From: Bog-473 sp963721585
Lineage (GTDB): Bacteria > Actinomycetota > Acidimicrobiia > Acidimicrobiales > RAAP-2
Direction: 5' to 3'
Assembly: GCA_963721585.1 (NCBI GenBank)
Contig: CAVRJN010000001.1
Coordinates: 372,001-436,000, forward strand
Length of the DNA: 64,000 bases
A model generated the notes under the pieces. The model was not told the origin of the DNA, made no database searches, and worked only from the letters and a program-made list of their open reading frames with translations. Positions 1-8,087 of the stretch are shown piece after piece (the first letter of the stretch is position 1; each line of letters starts with the position of its first letter). Made by a program: the position numbers and the translations under genes.

Positions 1-404
1 GCACTGCCCGCGTCGAACTTCACGTCGAGGACGGGTCACGCGGCCGGGTCGAAGTCGACGTATGGGCGGGAGAGATCCTCTGTCCCGTGACGCTGCGTTC
101 CTACGCTCTGGGCGCAGTGCATCGGGCGCTCGGCATGGTGTGGAGCGAAGGGATCGCCCTCGACACCGCCGGTGAGCCGGTCGACCTGACCATCCGTTCC
201 TTCGGCATCCTCGCCGCGCGTGACATGCCCGGCGTCGCGGTCCGGCTCCACCACGAAGACAGCGGGCCCGTCAACGGATCTGACGCGGTGTTCGTCGCCA
301 CCCTGGCCGCGGCGTGGATCGCCGAAGGGTTGCCCGGTCGCTGGCCGACGCGGCGCGATGCAGTGCGTGCGCCATCGCGTGACGTGGCACCATCGGGGGG
401 CTGA
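1..404 (+). CDS. C-terminal end of a xanthine dehydrogenase-family molybdopterin-binding subunit (5' truncated by window)
   Basis: The reading frame is already open at base 3 and runs to a TGA at 402-404, so only about 133 C-terminal residues are visible. The segment carries AVHRALGMVWSEGI, then DLTIRSFGIL and GPVNGSDAVF followed by an Ala-rich helix and PGRWPTR. This resembles the end of the large molybdenum cofactor subunit of xanthine dehydrogenase/aldehyde oxidase proteins, which hydroxylate heterocycles or aldehydes. The GVGE loop that normally holds the catalytic Glu reads PVNGSD here, as I recall for one branch of the family, so the substrate is unclear. The upstream FAD and 2Fe-2S subunits would lie outside the window. 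Family placement is by motif recall only. Confidence 0.55.
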   Translation, partial: TARVELHVEDGSRGRVEVDVWAGEILCPVTLRSYALGAVHRALGMVWSEGIALDTAGEPVDLTIRSFGILAARDMPGVAVRLHHEDSGPVNGSDAVFVATLAAAWIAEGLPGRWPTRRDAVRAPSRDVAPSGG

Positions 405-415
405 GAGGAGAACGC

Positions 416-784
416 ATGAGTCCTGCCGTCGGTCCCTACTCCCCTGTCCGCCGCGTCGGCGACTGGGTCATCACCTCGGGCCAGGTGGGCGTGGCCACCG
501 ACAGCAGTGGCGCGGCAAGTCTGGTCGAGGGTGGGACGGTGGCCGAACTGCGACAGGTACTGCAGAACGTGGCGGAGGTGCTCGCCGCGGAGGGTGCGAC
601 GCTGTCCGACGTCGTGAAGACGACGGTGTTCCTCCTCGACATGTCGGAGTTCAGCGCGGTGAACGAGGTCTGGGTGGAGTACTTCACCGAGAACCGGCCG
701 ACGCGCTCGGCCGTCGCGGTGGTGGCGCTCCCGATCGGAGCCCGGATCGAGGTCGAAGCCTGGGCTTACGCGCCGGTCGTCTGA
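416..784 (+). CDS. RidA family (YjgF/UK114) enamine/imine deaminase
   Basis: A 122-residue protein, the usual size for RidA, which forms cytosolic trimers that hydrolyse reactive 2-iminobutanoate/2-iminopropanoate released by PLP enzymes. Family landmarks are visible: GPYSP near the N-terminus, ITSGQVG, a VVKTTVFLLDMSEF segment, the substrate-binding Arg in PTRSAVAV, and IEVEAWA at the C-terminus (canonical EIEA). A strong Shine-Dalgarno (GAGAGGAG) sits just before the ATG at 416. The gene follows the molybdo-hydroxylase by 11 bp and may share its transcript. Its 3' end overlaps the convergent glnR gene by 19 bp. Divergent RidA paralogues exist, so the precise substrate is not known. Confidence 0.88.
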   Translation: MSPAVGPYSPVRRVGDWVITSGQVGVATDSSGAASLVEGGTVAELRQVLQNVAEVLAAEGATLSDVVKTTVFLLDMSEFSAVNEVWVEYFTENRPTRSAVAVVALPIGARIEVEAWAYAPVV

Positions 785-1533
785 GCTGACGGGGCCGCCG
801 ACGGCGCTCCCGCCGGCCCCGTGGCGCCGTTGCGTTGCACCACACCGGGGTGCCAGGCCACCTGCCCGAAGCGGTAGCCGACCGAGCGGACGGTCTGGAT
901 CAGGTGGGCATGCTCTTCACCCAGCTTGGCCCGCAGGCGCCGGATGTGCACGTCCACCGTGCGGGCGCCGCCGTAGTACTCGTAGCCCCAGACACGGCTC
1001 AGCAGCGTCTCGCGGGTGAAGACCTTGGCCGGGTGGCCCGCCAAGAACCGCAGGAGTTCGTATTCCATGTAGGTGAGGTCGAGGACGCGGCCCGACACGG
1101 CGGCCTGGTACGTCTCGAGGTTGAGCATGAGGGGCCCGTACTCAATGATGTCGGGCCGCATGCTCTGGCCCGTGCGCCAGAAGAGGTGTTGCAAGCGCGC
1201 CACCAGCTCGTCGGGTCGGGAGGGAAGGACGCAGAAGTCGTCGTAGAGGTCGTCGCGCAGCAACAGCTCTCCCACCTGGTCGGTCCCGATGGCGAGGAGC
1301 AGCGGGGTCATGGGCACCTCGCGCAGGCGGAGGTGGCGGCAGAAGGCGACGGCGGCGGTCATATCGTCGCCGGCGACGACCAGCGCACCCGAATAGCCGG
1401 TGGTGCGGCCGTCCGGGCTGGGGGCCGCCAGGTCGTCGGGCCCCGTCACGCTCTGGTGCCCGAGGCCCGCGTTCTGCAGTGCGAGGGTCACCTCGGCTGG
1501 GAGTTCGGCTGGGAAACAGAGGAGAGGGTCCAT
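766..1533 (-). CDS. glnR: GlnR-like orphan response regulator (OmpR/PhoB winged helix)
   Basis: About 255 residues: an atypical N-terminal receiver domain (roughly 1-120) without a clear phospho-acceptor Asp signature, then a typical OmpR-type winged helix (about 130-230) with DLTYMEYELLRFL, VFTRETLLSRVWG and ARTVDVHIRRLRAKLG. This matches the architecture and length of actinobacterial GlnR, the global nitrogen regulator. The tail is Ala/Pro-rich and disordered. A TTG precedes the ATG at 1533 in frame; I take the ATG. The gene begins 13 bp after the glutamine synthetase stop, so the two should be co-transcribed, which supports a nitrogen role. Other OmpR-class regulators share the DNA-binding part, so the GlnR name rests on the receiver type and on context. 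Confidence 0.75.
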   Translation of the reverse strand: MDPLLCFPAELPAEVTLALQNAGLGHQSVTGPDDLAAPSPDGRTTGYSGALVVAGDDMTAAVAFCRHLRLREVPMTPLLLAIGTDQVGELLLRDDLYDDFCVLPSRPDELVARLQHLFWRTGQSMRPDIIEYGPLMLNLETYQAAVSGRVLDLTYMEYELLRFLAGHPAKVFTRETLLSRVWGYEYYGGARTVDVHIRRLRAKLGEEHAHLIQTVRSVGYRFGQVAWHPGVVQRNGATGPAGAPSAAPSAQTTGA

Positions 1534-1546
1534 CAATCCGTCGTGG

Positions 1547-2881
1547 TCAGAGAAGCGGCAGGTAGCGATCCAGCTCGAACTGGGTCACCTGGGCCTGGTA
1601 GGCGTCCCACTCCTCGCGCTTGTTCCGGATGAACCATTCGAACACGTGGTCACCCAGGGTTTCCGCCAGCAGCTCGGAGCCCTCCATTTCGTTGACGGCG
1701 TCGTGCAGGCTCGAGGGCAGCTGCTCTATGCCCTTCTTCGCCAGTTCCTTGGGGGTGAGCGAGAACAGGTTGTCGTCTGCCTCGGGGGGCAGCGGGTAGT
1801 CCTCCGCGAGGCCGCGCAACCCGGCGGCGAGAATCACGGCGAAGGTGAGGTAGGGGTTGCAGGCGCTGTCGGGCGCCCGGTATTCGAGCCGGGTCGACTC
1901 GGTCTTCCCCATCTTCACCACGGGCACCCGCACCAGCGCCGAGCGGTTGTTGCGGGCCCAGCTGACGTGCACGGGCGCCTCGTAGCCTCCGATGAGTCGC
2001 TTGTAGGAGTTCACCCACTGGTTGCTCACGGCGGTGATCTCGCGGGCGTGGTGCAGCAGGCCGGCGATGAAGCGGCGCGCCACCTCTGAGAGTCCGTACT
2101 CGTCGTTCTCATCGGCGAAGGCATTGCGCTCGCCCTCCCAGAGCGAAATATGGGTGTGCATCCCCGAGCCCTGCACGCCGGCCAGCGGCTTGGGCATGAA
2201 GGAGGCGAAGACGCCTTCCTGGCGCGCCATCTCCTTGATCACCATGCGGGTTGTCATGACGGTGTCGGCCATGGTGAGCGCGTCGGTGTAGCGCAGGTCG
2301 ATTTCGTGCTGGCTGTGCGCGTCCTCGTGCTGGGTGTGCTCCACGGGAATGCCCATCTCCTCGAGCATGAGCACCGAGCGCCGGCGGAGGTCACTCGTCA
2401 GGTCGGCCACCGACAGGTCGAAGTAGGAGCCGAAGTCCAGCGTGACCGGGCCCCGCCCCGGGTCAGCGTCGGCGAAGTAGAAGAACTCCACCTCCGGTGA
2501 GGCGAAGAACGTGAAGCCGGCGGACCGGGCCCGCTCGAGCGTCCGGCGCAGGGCGTGCCGGGGGTCACCTTCGAACGGCGTGCCGTTGAGGTTGGCGATG
2601 TCGCAGAAGACGCGGGCCACCTGTGCGTCGTCGTGGTGCCAGGGCAGCAGCTGGAAGGTCTTGGGATCGGGCCGGGCCAGGACGTCCGCTTCCTGGACCC
2701 GGCTGAAGCCGTCGATGGCCGAGCCGTCGAAGGTCATCCCCTCGTCGAGAGCGTTCTCCAGCTCGGCCGAGGTGATGTTGAACCCCTTGGGGGTCCCCAG
2801 CACGTCGGTGAACCACAGCTGGACGAAACGGATGCCCCGCTCCTCCACGGTCCGGAGCACATAATCCCGCTGGCTTTGCAC
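1547..2881 (-). CDS. glnA: Type I glutamine synthetase (GlnA2-like)
   Basis: A 444-residue enzyme that makes L-glutamine from glutamate, ammonia and ATP in the cytosol. Conserved features are present in order: FTDVLGTPKG and TFDGSAIDGF (beta-grasp domain), the catalytic ASPEVEFF stretch, QHEIDLRY, SGMHTHISLW (ATP-binding loop), the NSYKRLIGGYEAP substrate loop, and RLEYRAPDSACNPYL. The length and lack of the Tyr adenylylation loop (NLYDLPPEE-like) fit the GSI-alpha/GlnA2 group rather than the adenylylated GlnA1 type. It strongly resembles mycobacterial GlnA2 by memory. The start is GTG at 2881. It lies upstream of glnR in the same direction, and diverges from nadE, itself a glutamine-using enzyme. 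Confidence 0.93.
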   Translation of the reverse strand: MQSQRDYVLRTVEERGIRFVQLWFTDVLGTPKGFNITSAELENALDEGMTFDGSAIDGFSRVQEADVLARPDPKTFQLLPWHHDDAQVARVFCDIANLNGTPFEGDPRHALRRTLERARSAGFTFFASPEVEFFYFADADPGRGPVTLDFGSYFDLSVADLTSDLRRRSVLMLEEMGIPVEHTQHEDAHSQHEIDLRYTDALTMADTVMTTRMVIKEMARQEGVFASFMPKPLAGVQGSGMHTHISLWEGERNAFADENDEYGLSEVARRFIAGLLHHAREITAVSNQWVNSYKRLIGGYEAPVHVSWARNNRSALVRVPVVKMGKTESTRLEYRAPDSACNPYLTFAVILAAGLRGLAEDYPLPPEADDNLFSLTPKELAKKGIEQLPSSLHDAVNEMEGSELLAETLGDHVFEWFIRNKREEWDAYQAQVTQFELDRYLPLL

Positions 2882-2964
2882 CGCACAAGCTTCGCATGCC
2901 CGGGGACCACGCTCTTTCAGGAGCCCGTTCCGGCACCTCCAGCGGGCGGTGCGGGGCCCCCCGG

Positions 2965-2970
2965 TAATCT
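2965..2970 (+). promoter_or_regulatory. Candidate -10 element TAATCT for leaderless nadE
   Basis: TAATCT ends 6 nt before the nadE ATG at 2977, with no Shine-Dalgarno in between. This spacing places the transcription start on or next to the A of the ATG, the arrangement of leaderless actinobacterial mRNAs. It recurs before many other genes in this window. Confidence 0.55.
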
Positions 2971-2976
2971 GGGTCG

Positions 2977-4722
2977 ATGCCGTATCTGCGCCTCGCTGCC
3001 GCGCAGCTCAATACCGTCGTGGGCGACCTGTCGGGCAACGTGGACCGGGTACTCGGCGCGTTGGCCGCCGCCGAAGCGGCGGGGGCGGATATCTGTGTGG
3101 TGCCCGAGCTGGCCATCCCGGGATACCCGCCCGAGGACCTCCTCCTCAAGCCGGGGTTCGTCGCCGACAACGTGACGGCGCTCGAAAAGGTCGCCGCGGC
3201 CACCGGGCACTGCGCCGTGGTGGTTGGGTTCGTCGGCGCCGCGCCGGGCGGGGTCGGATTGGCCAACGCTGCAGCGGTGTGTGCGGGCGGCCGTGTGGCG
3301 GGCGTCTACCAGAAGCGGTTCCTGCCGAACTACGGCGTGTTCGACGAGCAGCGCTGGTTCGTGCCGAGCAGCGAGCCACCACCGCTCTTCGGTGTGGGGG
3401 GAGCCTGGGTGGGCGTCTCCATCTGCGAGGACGTGTGGTTCGACGACGGTCCTGTCGCGCAGGCGGGGCGTGGCGGCGCCGACGTGGTCGTGAACCTCAA
3501 CGCGTCCCCGTACAACCGGGGCCGGCGGGCCGAGCGCCTCACCATGCTGTCGGGCCGGGTGGCCGAGGCCGGTTGCGCCATCGCCTATGTGAACCAGGTG
3601 GGTGGCCAGGACGAGCTGGTCTTCGATGGTGACTCCCTCGTCATGGCGGCCGACGGGACGCTGATCGGATCGGGCGTCCAGTTCGCCGAGGACCTTGTCG
3701 TCGTTGATCTGCCCGTCGGACTCCATCCCTCGCGCGCCGTGACCGAGCTCCTGCCGCGCATTGCCGTCACTGAGGCCCGGCGGGCCGACCGGCTCCCGTT
3801 GCCCCCGGCGGCGCCCCGCTCCGCTCTGAGCGATCACGCCGAGGTCTACGCCGCCCTCGTCCTCGGCACGCGCGACTATCTCGGCAAGAACGGCTTCTCG
3901 GAAGCCGTCATCGGGCTGTCGGGCGGGATCGACTCATCCCTGGTGGCCACCATCGCCGTGGACGCGCTCGGCGCGTCGCGGGTGCACGGCATCTCCATGC
4001 CGTCGCGCTACTCGAGCGCAGGCTCCCGTGATGATGCCGGCGCGCTCGCCGACCGACTGGGCATCGACCTCAAGACGGTCGCCATTGAGGAGGCACACGT
4101 CGCGTTCGCCTCCATGCTGGCGCCGTTGCTCGGGCGCGAGCCCTTCGGGTTGACCGATGAGAACCTGCAGTCGCGCCTGCGCGGCGTGCTCCTTATGGCG
4201 CTGTCCAATGCCAAGGGATGGATCGTGCTCACCACCGGCAACAAGAGCGAGATGGCCACCGGATACTCCACGCTGTACGGCGATTCGGCCGGGGGCTTCG
4301 CGGTGATCAAGGACGTGCCCAAGACGCTCGTGTACCAGCTGTGCCGCTACCGCAACACGCAAGCGGTGCTCGAAGGGTTGCCCGGTCCCATTCCCGACAG
4401 CGTGCTCGACAAGGCGCCCTCGGCCGAGCTGCGCCCGGATCAGCGCGACGACCAGTCGCTCCCGCCCTACGAGGAACTCGATCCGGTCCTGCAGGGCTAC
4501 GTGGAAGGCGACCGCACCGCGGCGGAGCTCGTGGCCGAGGGCTTCGACCCCGTGGTTGTGGATCAGGTCGTCCGCCTGGTCGACGGCGCCGAGTACAAGC
4601 GCCGCCAGATGCCGCCCGGCGTGCGCATCACGACGAAGGCGTTCGGCAAGGACCGGCGCATGCCCATTACCAACCGCTACCGATCCTCGGCCCTGGGGGA
4701 GTTGGAGGAGGGCGGTGCCTGA
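2977..4722 (+). CDS. nadE: Glutamine-dependent NAD+ synthetase
   Basis: A 581-residue two-domain enzyme for the last step of NAD synthesis (deamido-NAD + glutamine + ATP to NAD). The N-terminal nitrilase-type glutaminase domain (about 1-265) has the catalytic triad Glu44 (VVPELAIPG), Lys113 (YQKRFLPNYG) and Cys150 (VSICEDVW). The C-terminal synthetase domain has the ATP PP-loop SGGIDSS at about 312-320, then TTGNKSEMATGY and DVPKTLVYQL. All key residues are intact and the length fits the bacterial glutamine-dependent class. The ATG at 2977 is supported by a leaderless-type -10. It diverges from the glutamine synthetase gene and overlaps the next gene by 8 bp, suggesting translational coupling. 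Confidence 0.96.
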   Translation: MPYLRLAAAQLNTVVGDLSGNVDRVLGALAAAEAAGADICVVPELAIPGYPPEDLLLKPGFVADNVTALEKVAAATGHCAVVVGFVGAAPGGVGLANAAAVCAGGRVAGVYQKRFLPNYGVFDEQRWFVPSSEPPPLFGVGGAWVGVSICEDVWFDDGPVAQAGRGGADVVVNLNASPYNRGRRAERLTMLSGRVAEAGCAIAYVNQVGGQDELVFDGDSLVMAADGTLIGSGVQFAEDLVVVDLPVGLHPSRAVTELLPRIAVTEARRADRLPLPPAAPRSALSDHAEVYAALVLGTRDYLGKNGFSEAVIGLSGGIDSSLVATIAVDALGASRVHGISMPSRYSSAGSRDDAGALADRLGIDLKTVAIEEAHVAFASMLAPLLGREPFGLTDENLQSRLRGVLLMALSNAKGWIVLTTGNKSEMATGYSTLYGDSAGGFAVIKDVPKTLVYQLCRYRNTQAVLEGLPGPIPDSVLDKAPSAELRPDQRDDQSLPPYEELDPVLQGYVEGDRTAAELVAEGFDPVVVDQVVRLVDGAEYKRRQMPPGVRITTKAFGKDRRMPITNRYRSSALGELEEGGA

Positions 4723-5308
4723 GGTGGACGTCGCCACGAAGCGCTGGCGCGGCATCGACGAGCTGGCCGGGCTGATCGGCGCCTACTGCTGGGTGGAGAA
4801 CCGGATCTTCGAGGTCACCGGGGTCTGGGCGACAGGGACGGGCAACGGCCCGTGGGGCGGGCTCGAACCGGCGCAGCGGGTGTGGTGCGCCGCCGTGTCC
4901 CGGCGTCACGGACTGCTGGCGGCCGTCTGGGCCGAGCGGCTCCCGGTGCGGGCGGGTGTCGATCGGGGCGCTCTGGTGACTGCACCGGCCGGACCTTTGG
5001 CCCGGGAGCTCGACGCGCTCGCCGCCGCATCTGACGCCCGGGTCGGCCTGGCGGCGCTGGTCGGGACGCTCCTCCCCCGCCTGCAGGCCGTCTACGGCGC
5101 TCACCGGCACACGGCGAGCCCGGTCAGCGAGGGCTCTGTTCTGGAGGTCCTGGGGGCAGCTCATCGGGACCTGGCCGCCGAGGTGAATGGTGGTCGGGCC
5201 GTCCTGGAGGGGTCGGCCGAGCGGCTCACGAGGGACGCCGCGCTGGCGGGCCGGATCGAACAGGCGTTTGACGAAACAGACGTTTTCCCTGCTGTACCCG
5301 CATCTTGA
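4715..5308 (+). CDS. Hypothetical helical protein, possibly ferritin-like
   Basis: A 197-residue cytosolic protein that I do not recognise as a named family. The start is GTG at 4715, 6 nt after a GGAGG inside the nadE end; it overlaps nadE by 8 bp and is probably translationally coupled. The sequence looks all-helical with scattered acidic/His residues (YCWVENRIFEVTG, SRRHGLLAAVWAE, LQAVYGAHRHTASP, LGAAHRDLAAEVNGG) spaced as in ferritin-like four-helix bundles, so a metal-binding or hydroxylase-like fold is possible. No signal peptide or membrane segment is seen. The fold suggestion is inference from pattern only; context with nadE gives no clear function. Confidence 0.6.
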   Translation: MPEVDVATKRWRGIDELAGLIGAYCWVENRIFEVTGVWATGTGNGPWGGLEPAQRVWCAAVSRRHGLLAAVWAERLPVRAGVDRGALVTAPAGPLARELDALAAASDARVGLAALVGTLLPRLQAVYGAHRHTASPVSEGSVLEVLGAAHRDLAAEVNGGRAVLEGSAERLTRDAALAGRIEQAFDETDVFPAVPAS

Positions 5309-5435
5309 CAGTGCCATTACACTGTCTGGGCAGCCCTCGTACGTCCGAAACGGTCGTCGGCTGCGCAATTACGAGCGCGACAGCCCGGCCAGGTTCCCCT
5401 GCCGTGGTCATGGGACGGAAGGTTTGGCGAGGAAT

Positions 5436-6374
5436 TTGGCCAAGGAACGAATTGAGCGTGATGACGAGGATCTCGTCAGGCTCTACCTCACTGACATCGG
5501 GCAGTACCCGCTGCTGACAAAGGACGACGAGGTCCGGCTCGCTCAGGCCATTGAGGCCGGACGCGACGCCGAGGCGGACGTCGCCAAGGCGCCCAAGGGG
5601 TTGACGACCGCCAAGAAGCGTGAGCTTCGCCGGGCCGTCATGGAGGGCGAGCAGGCCCAGCAGACGTTCGTGCAGTCGAACCTGCGCCTGGTCGTCTCGA
5701 TCGCCAAGAAGTATCAGGCCTCCGGGCTCCCGCTCCTGGACCTCATTCAGGAGGGCAACCTCGGTCTGATGCACGCCGTCGAGAAGTTCGACTGGCGGAA
5801 GGGTTTCAAGTTCTCCACGTACGCCACCTGGTGGATCCGCCAGGCCATCACCCGCGGCATCGCGAACACGGGGCGGACGATTCGCCTGCCCGTGCACGCC
5901 GGCGACACGCTGGCCCGTGTGCAGAAGGCTCAGGCACGTTTGGAACTGAAGCTGGGCCGTCCGGCCACGCTGGCCGAACTGGGCATCGAAGTCGAAATGC
6001 CCGAGGACAAGCTCGTCGAGGCGCTGCGCTTCCGGGCAGAGCCCCTCTCGCTGTCGGAGCCGCTGCGCGAGGATGGCGACGCCGAGCTGGGGGACGTGGT
6101 CGAGGACCGCTCCGCCGAGTCGCCCTTCGAGGTGGCGGCGGTGTCCCTGCTGCCCGACGAGATCGGTCGGTTGCTCTCTCCGCTCGATGAGCGGGAGCGC
6201 GAGATCCTGCGCCTCCGCTTCGGGCTGGATCGGGGCGAGCCCCGCACCCTCGAGGAGGTCGGCGAGCACTTCAATCTCACCCGGGAGCGCATCCGCCAGA
6301 TCGAGGCCCGGGCCATGTCGAAGTTGCGCCACCCGTCCTCGGACACCGGGGCACGTGATTTACTGACCGTCTAG
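5436..6374 (+). CDS. Principal-type sigma-70 factor (SigA/SigB group)
   Basis: About 312 residues with regions 1.2 to 4.2: DLVRLYLTDIGQYPLL (1.2), NLRLVVSIAKKYQASGLPLLDLIQEGN (2.1-2.2, split here), FKFSTYATWWIRQAI (2.3-2.4, -10 recognition), region 3, and LTRERIRQIEARAM (4.2, -35 recognition). Region 1.1 and the Lys/Ala-rich N-terminus of actinobacterial SigA are missing, so by length it matches SigB-like group 2 factors, although region 2 is close to primary sigma. The start is uncertain: in-frame TTG codons at 5424 and 5436 are the best options and neither has a well-spaced Shine-Dalgarno. The frame stays open far upstream but that part is not conserved-looking. Confidence 0.88.
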   Translation: MAKERIERDDEDLVRLYLTDIGQYPLLTKDDEVRLAQAIEAGRDAEADVAKAPKGLTTAKKRELRRAVMEGEQAQQTFVQSNLRLVVSIAKKYQASGLPLLDLIQEGNLGLMHAVEKFDWRKGFKFSTYATWWIRQAITRGIANTGRTIRLPVHAGDTLARVQKAQARLELKLGRPATLAELGIEVEMPEDKLVEALRFRAEPLSLSEPLREDGDAELGDVVEDRSAESPFEVAAVSLLPDEIGRLLSPLDEREREILRLRFGLDRGEPRTLEEVGEHFNLTRERIRQIEARAMSKLRHPSSDTGARDLLTV

Positions 6375-6395
6375 CGGCGCCTAGGCTCTGCGACC

Positions 6396-6470
6396 ATGAA
6401 GAAGCTGCTGATCCTCGCCGTGCTGGTCGCTTTGGGCGTTCTCGCCGCCCGCCGCCTGCGCGAGGCGTAG
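6396..6470 (+). CDS. 24-residue single-pass membrane microprotein
   Basis: A short ATG-initiated frame encodes MKKLLILAVLVALGVLAARR followed by LREA and a TAG. It has a basic N-terminus, one hydrophobic helix and a positive C-terminal flank. The opening resembles the small actinobacterial MKKLL...DLW-39 type proteins, but the DLW segment is absent. It sits 21 bp after the sigma factor stop and could be read through from it. There is no strong ribosome-binding site (the upstream bases read CTCTGCGACC). Translation is plausible but unproven. Confidence 0.4.
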   Translation: MKKLLILAVLVALGVLAARRLREA

Positions 6471-6489
6471 AAACCCAGAAGGCGCTGAT

Positions 6490-7293
6490 CTAGGCGGCTC
6501 GCCCAGCGAGGCGCGCCGCGGCGTGACGGCTACGTAGGCCGCGCCGCCACAAGATGAGGGCGGCGCCGGCAACCGCCAGGCTCGTCGTCACGACCGGCGT
6601 GGTGCGTCCGACGCGGTCGCGCAGGCGGATGGGCTTGATGAAATTGCGGACCTCCCAGCCGCGTTCACGCGCCACCTTGGCCAGGGCCCGGTCGGGGTTC
6701 ACTGCCACCGGGCGTCCCACCGCCTCGAGCATCGGCAGATCGGTGCCCGAGTCGGAATAGGCACTGCTGGCGGCGAGGTCGAGCCCGGTGCGCTCAGCCA
6801 GCTCGCGCATCGCTGTGGCCTTGGAGTCGCCGTAGGCGTAGAAGGCCATGCGGCCGGTGTAACACCCCTGCTCGTCGACTTCACCTCTCGAGCAGATCGC
6901 CCCGTCGACCCCGAGCAGATCGGCGAGCGGCAGCACGATCTCCTCGGGCGACGCTGACACCAGATAGACACGGTGACCGGCGGCCCGGTGCAACTCCATG
7001 AGCTCGAGTGCCTCGGCGTACATGATCGGCTCCATCGTCTGGAGCATCGTCTCGCGCACGATCTGGCGGACCTGGGCCCGGTCCCATCCCTTGGTCAGGG
7101 CCAGCATCGACTCGCGCACGCGGACGAGCCGATCCTCATCGGCGCCGAAGTAGAGGTAGATGAGCTGGGAGATTGCGGCCCGCGCCACCATCCGCCGGTT
7201 GATCAGCCCGCCCTTGAGGAAGGGCCGCCCGAACGCGGCGATTGACGCACGGTCGATGACCGTCTTGTCGAGATCGAAAAAGGCCGCCTCCAT
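6490..7293 (-). CDS. HAD-superfamily IB phosphatase (SerB-like) with C-terminal membrane segment
   Basis: A 267-residue HAD-IB hydrolase. Motif I FFDLDKT (nucleophile Asp, DxDxT) is at the N-terminus, motif II is VYLVSAS near 110-116, the motif III Lys lies near GDSKATAM, and motif IV is YSDSGTDLPML. Motifs are complete, so it should be an active phosphomonoesterase; relatives act on phosphoserine or lysophospholipid-type substrates. A hydrophobic stretch (VVTTSLAVAGAALILW) near residues 235-250 followed by an Arg-rich tail suggests anchoring to the inner face of the membrane. A TACCAT element 7 nt before the ATG supports leaderless expression. The actual substrate cannot be read from the sequence. 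Confidence 0.88.
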   Translation of the reverse strand: MEAAFFDLDKTVIDRASIAAFGRPFLKGGLINRRMVARAAISQLIYLYFGADEDRLVRVRESMLALTKGWDRAQVRQIVRETMLQTMEPIMYAEALELMELHRAAGHRVYLVSASPEEIVLPLADLLGVDGAICSRGEVDEQGCYTGRMAFYAYGDSKATAMRELAERTGLDLAASSAYSDSGTDLPMLEAVGRPVAVNPDRALAKVARERGWEVRNFIKPIRLRDRVGRTTPVVTTSLAVAGAALILWRRGLRSRHAAARLAGRAA

Positions 7294-7300
7294 ACCTTTA

Positions 7301-7306
7301 ATGGTA
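7301..7306 (-). promoter_or_regulatory. Candidate -10 (TACCAT) for the leaderless HAD-IB gene
   Basis: Read on the minus strand, TACCAT lies 7 nt before the ATG at 7293, with AT-rich spacing and no ribosome-binding site. Confidence 0.45.
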
Positions 7307-7415
7307 CGGGTGACTGGACCCCCGCCTTGAGCCTTCGTGACAATTGGAGAACGGGCCCGCGAACATCCGGTGCCCCTGAACTGGGGCGTCGCGGGGGTTG
7401 CCGCCTGGTTGCGAC

Positions 7416-8087
7416 TTACGCCTTCTGCTCGGCGATGAACAGGGCGTGCACCGCGTCTTCGGCATCCGCTGTGACCAGAACGAGGACCTCGTCGCCGGAC
7501 TGGAGCGTCGTGTCGCCCCGGGGGACGACGAGACGGTCGGCCCTGACCACCGCCACGACGACGGCGTCGCGGGGGAAGGCCAGATCGGCGATGGCGGTGT
7601 CATTGGCCGGCGAATCCTCGGCCAGAGTGATCTCGACCAGGTGGGCCACGCCGCCTTTGAACTGCAGGAGCCGGACGAGGGAGCCCACCGAGACGGCTTC
7701 CTCGACGAGGGCGGTCAGGAGCTGGGGCGTCGAGACCGAGACGTCCACCCCCCAGCTCTCGTTGAAGAGCCATTGGTTCTTGGGATGGTTGACCCTCGCG
7801 ACGACGCGCGGAACGGCGAACTCCTGTTTGGCCAGCAGCGAGATGACGAGATTGTCCTCGTCGTCGCCCGTGGCCGCCACCACCACGTCGACGGTGGCGA
7901 GGCCGGCCCGGTCGAGCGAGGAGACCTCACAGGCGTCCGCTGCCACCCAGGTGATGTCGAGGGTGGGACGCAGCCGCTCCACCAGCTCGGGATCCTGCTC
8001 GAAGAGGAGCACCTCGTGGCCGTTGGCGTGCAGGTCGGACGCGATGGCGGTGCCCACGCTCCCCGCGCCTGCGATGGCGACCTTCAC
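7416..8087 (-). CDS. TrkA-type RCK protein, second of a pair (CeoC-like)
   Basis: A 223-residue cytosolic regulator of potassium transport. The N-terminal RCK_N Rossmann fold opens with KVAIAGAGSVGTAIA (GxGxxG dinucleotide loop) and continues with VVVAATGDDEDNLV; a TrkA_C domain follows (about 140-223) with GDTTLQSGDEVLVL. The frame continues upstream, but the GTG at 8087 aligns with the normal family start and overlaps the preceding gene by 4 bp (GTGA), so the pair is translationally coupled. The order trkA-trkA next to a divergent APC permease is the same as mycobacterial ceoB-ceoC, which points to nucleotide-gated K+ uptake through the permease or a separate channel. Confidence 0.88.
   Translation of the reverse strand: MKVAIAGAGSVGTAIASDLHANGHEVLLFEQDPELVERLRPTLDITWVAADACEVSSLDRAGLATVDVVVAATGDDEDNLVISLLAKQEFAVPRVVARVNHPKNQWLFNESWGVDVSVSTPQLLTALVEEAVSVGSLVRLLQFKGGVAHLVEITLAEDSPANDTAIADLAFPRDAVVVAVVRADRLVVPRGDTTLQSGDEVLVLVTADAEDAVHALFIAEQKA

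Noticed and set aside
5305..5310. TTGACA as sigma-factor gene promoter
   Set aside because: No acceptable -10 occurs 16 to 19 bp downstream.
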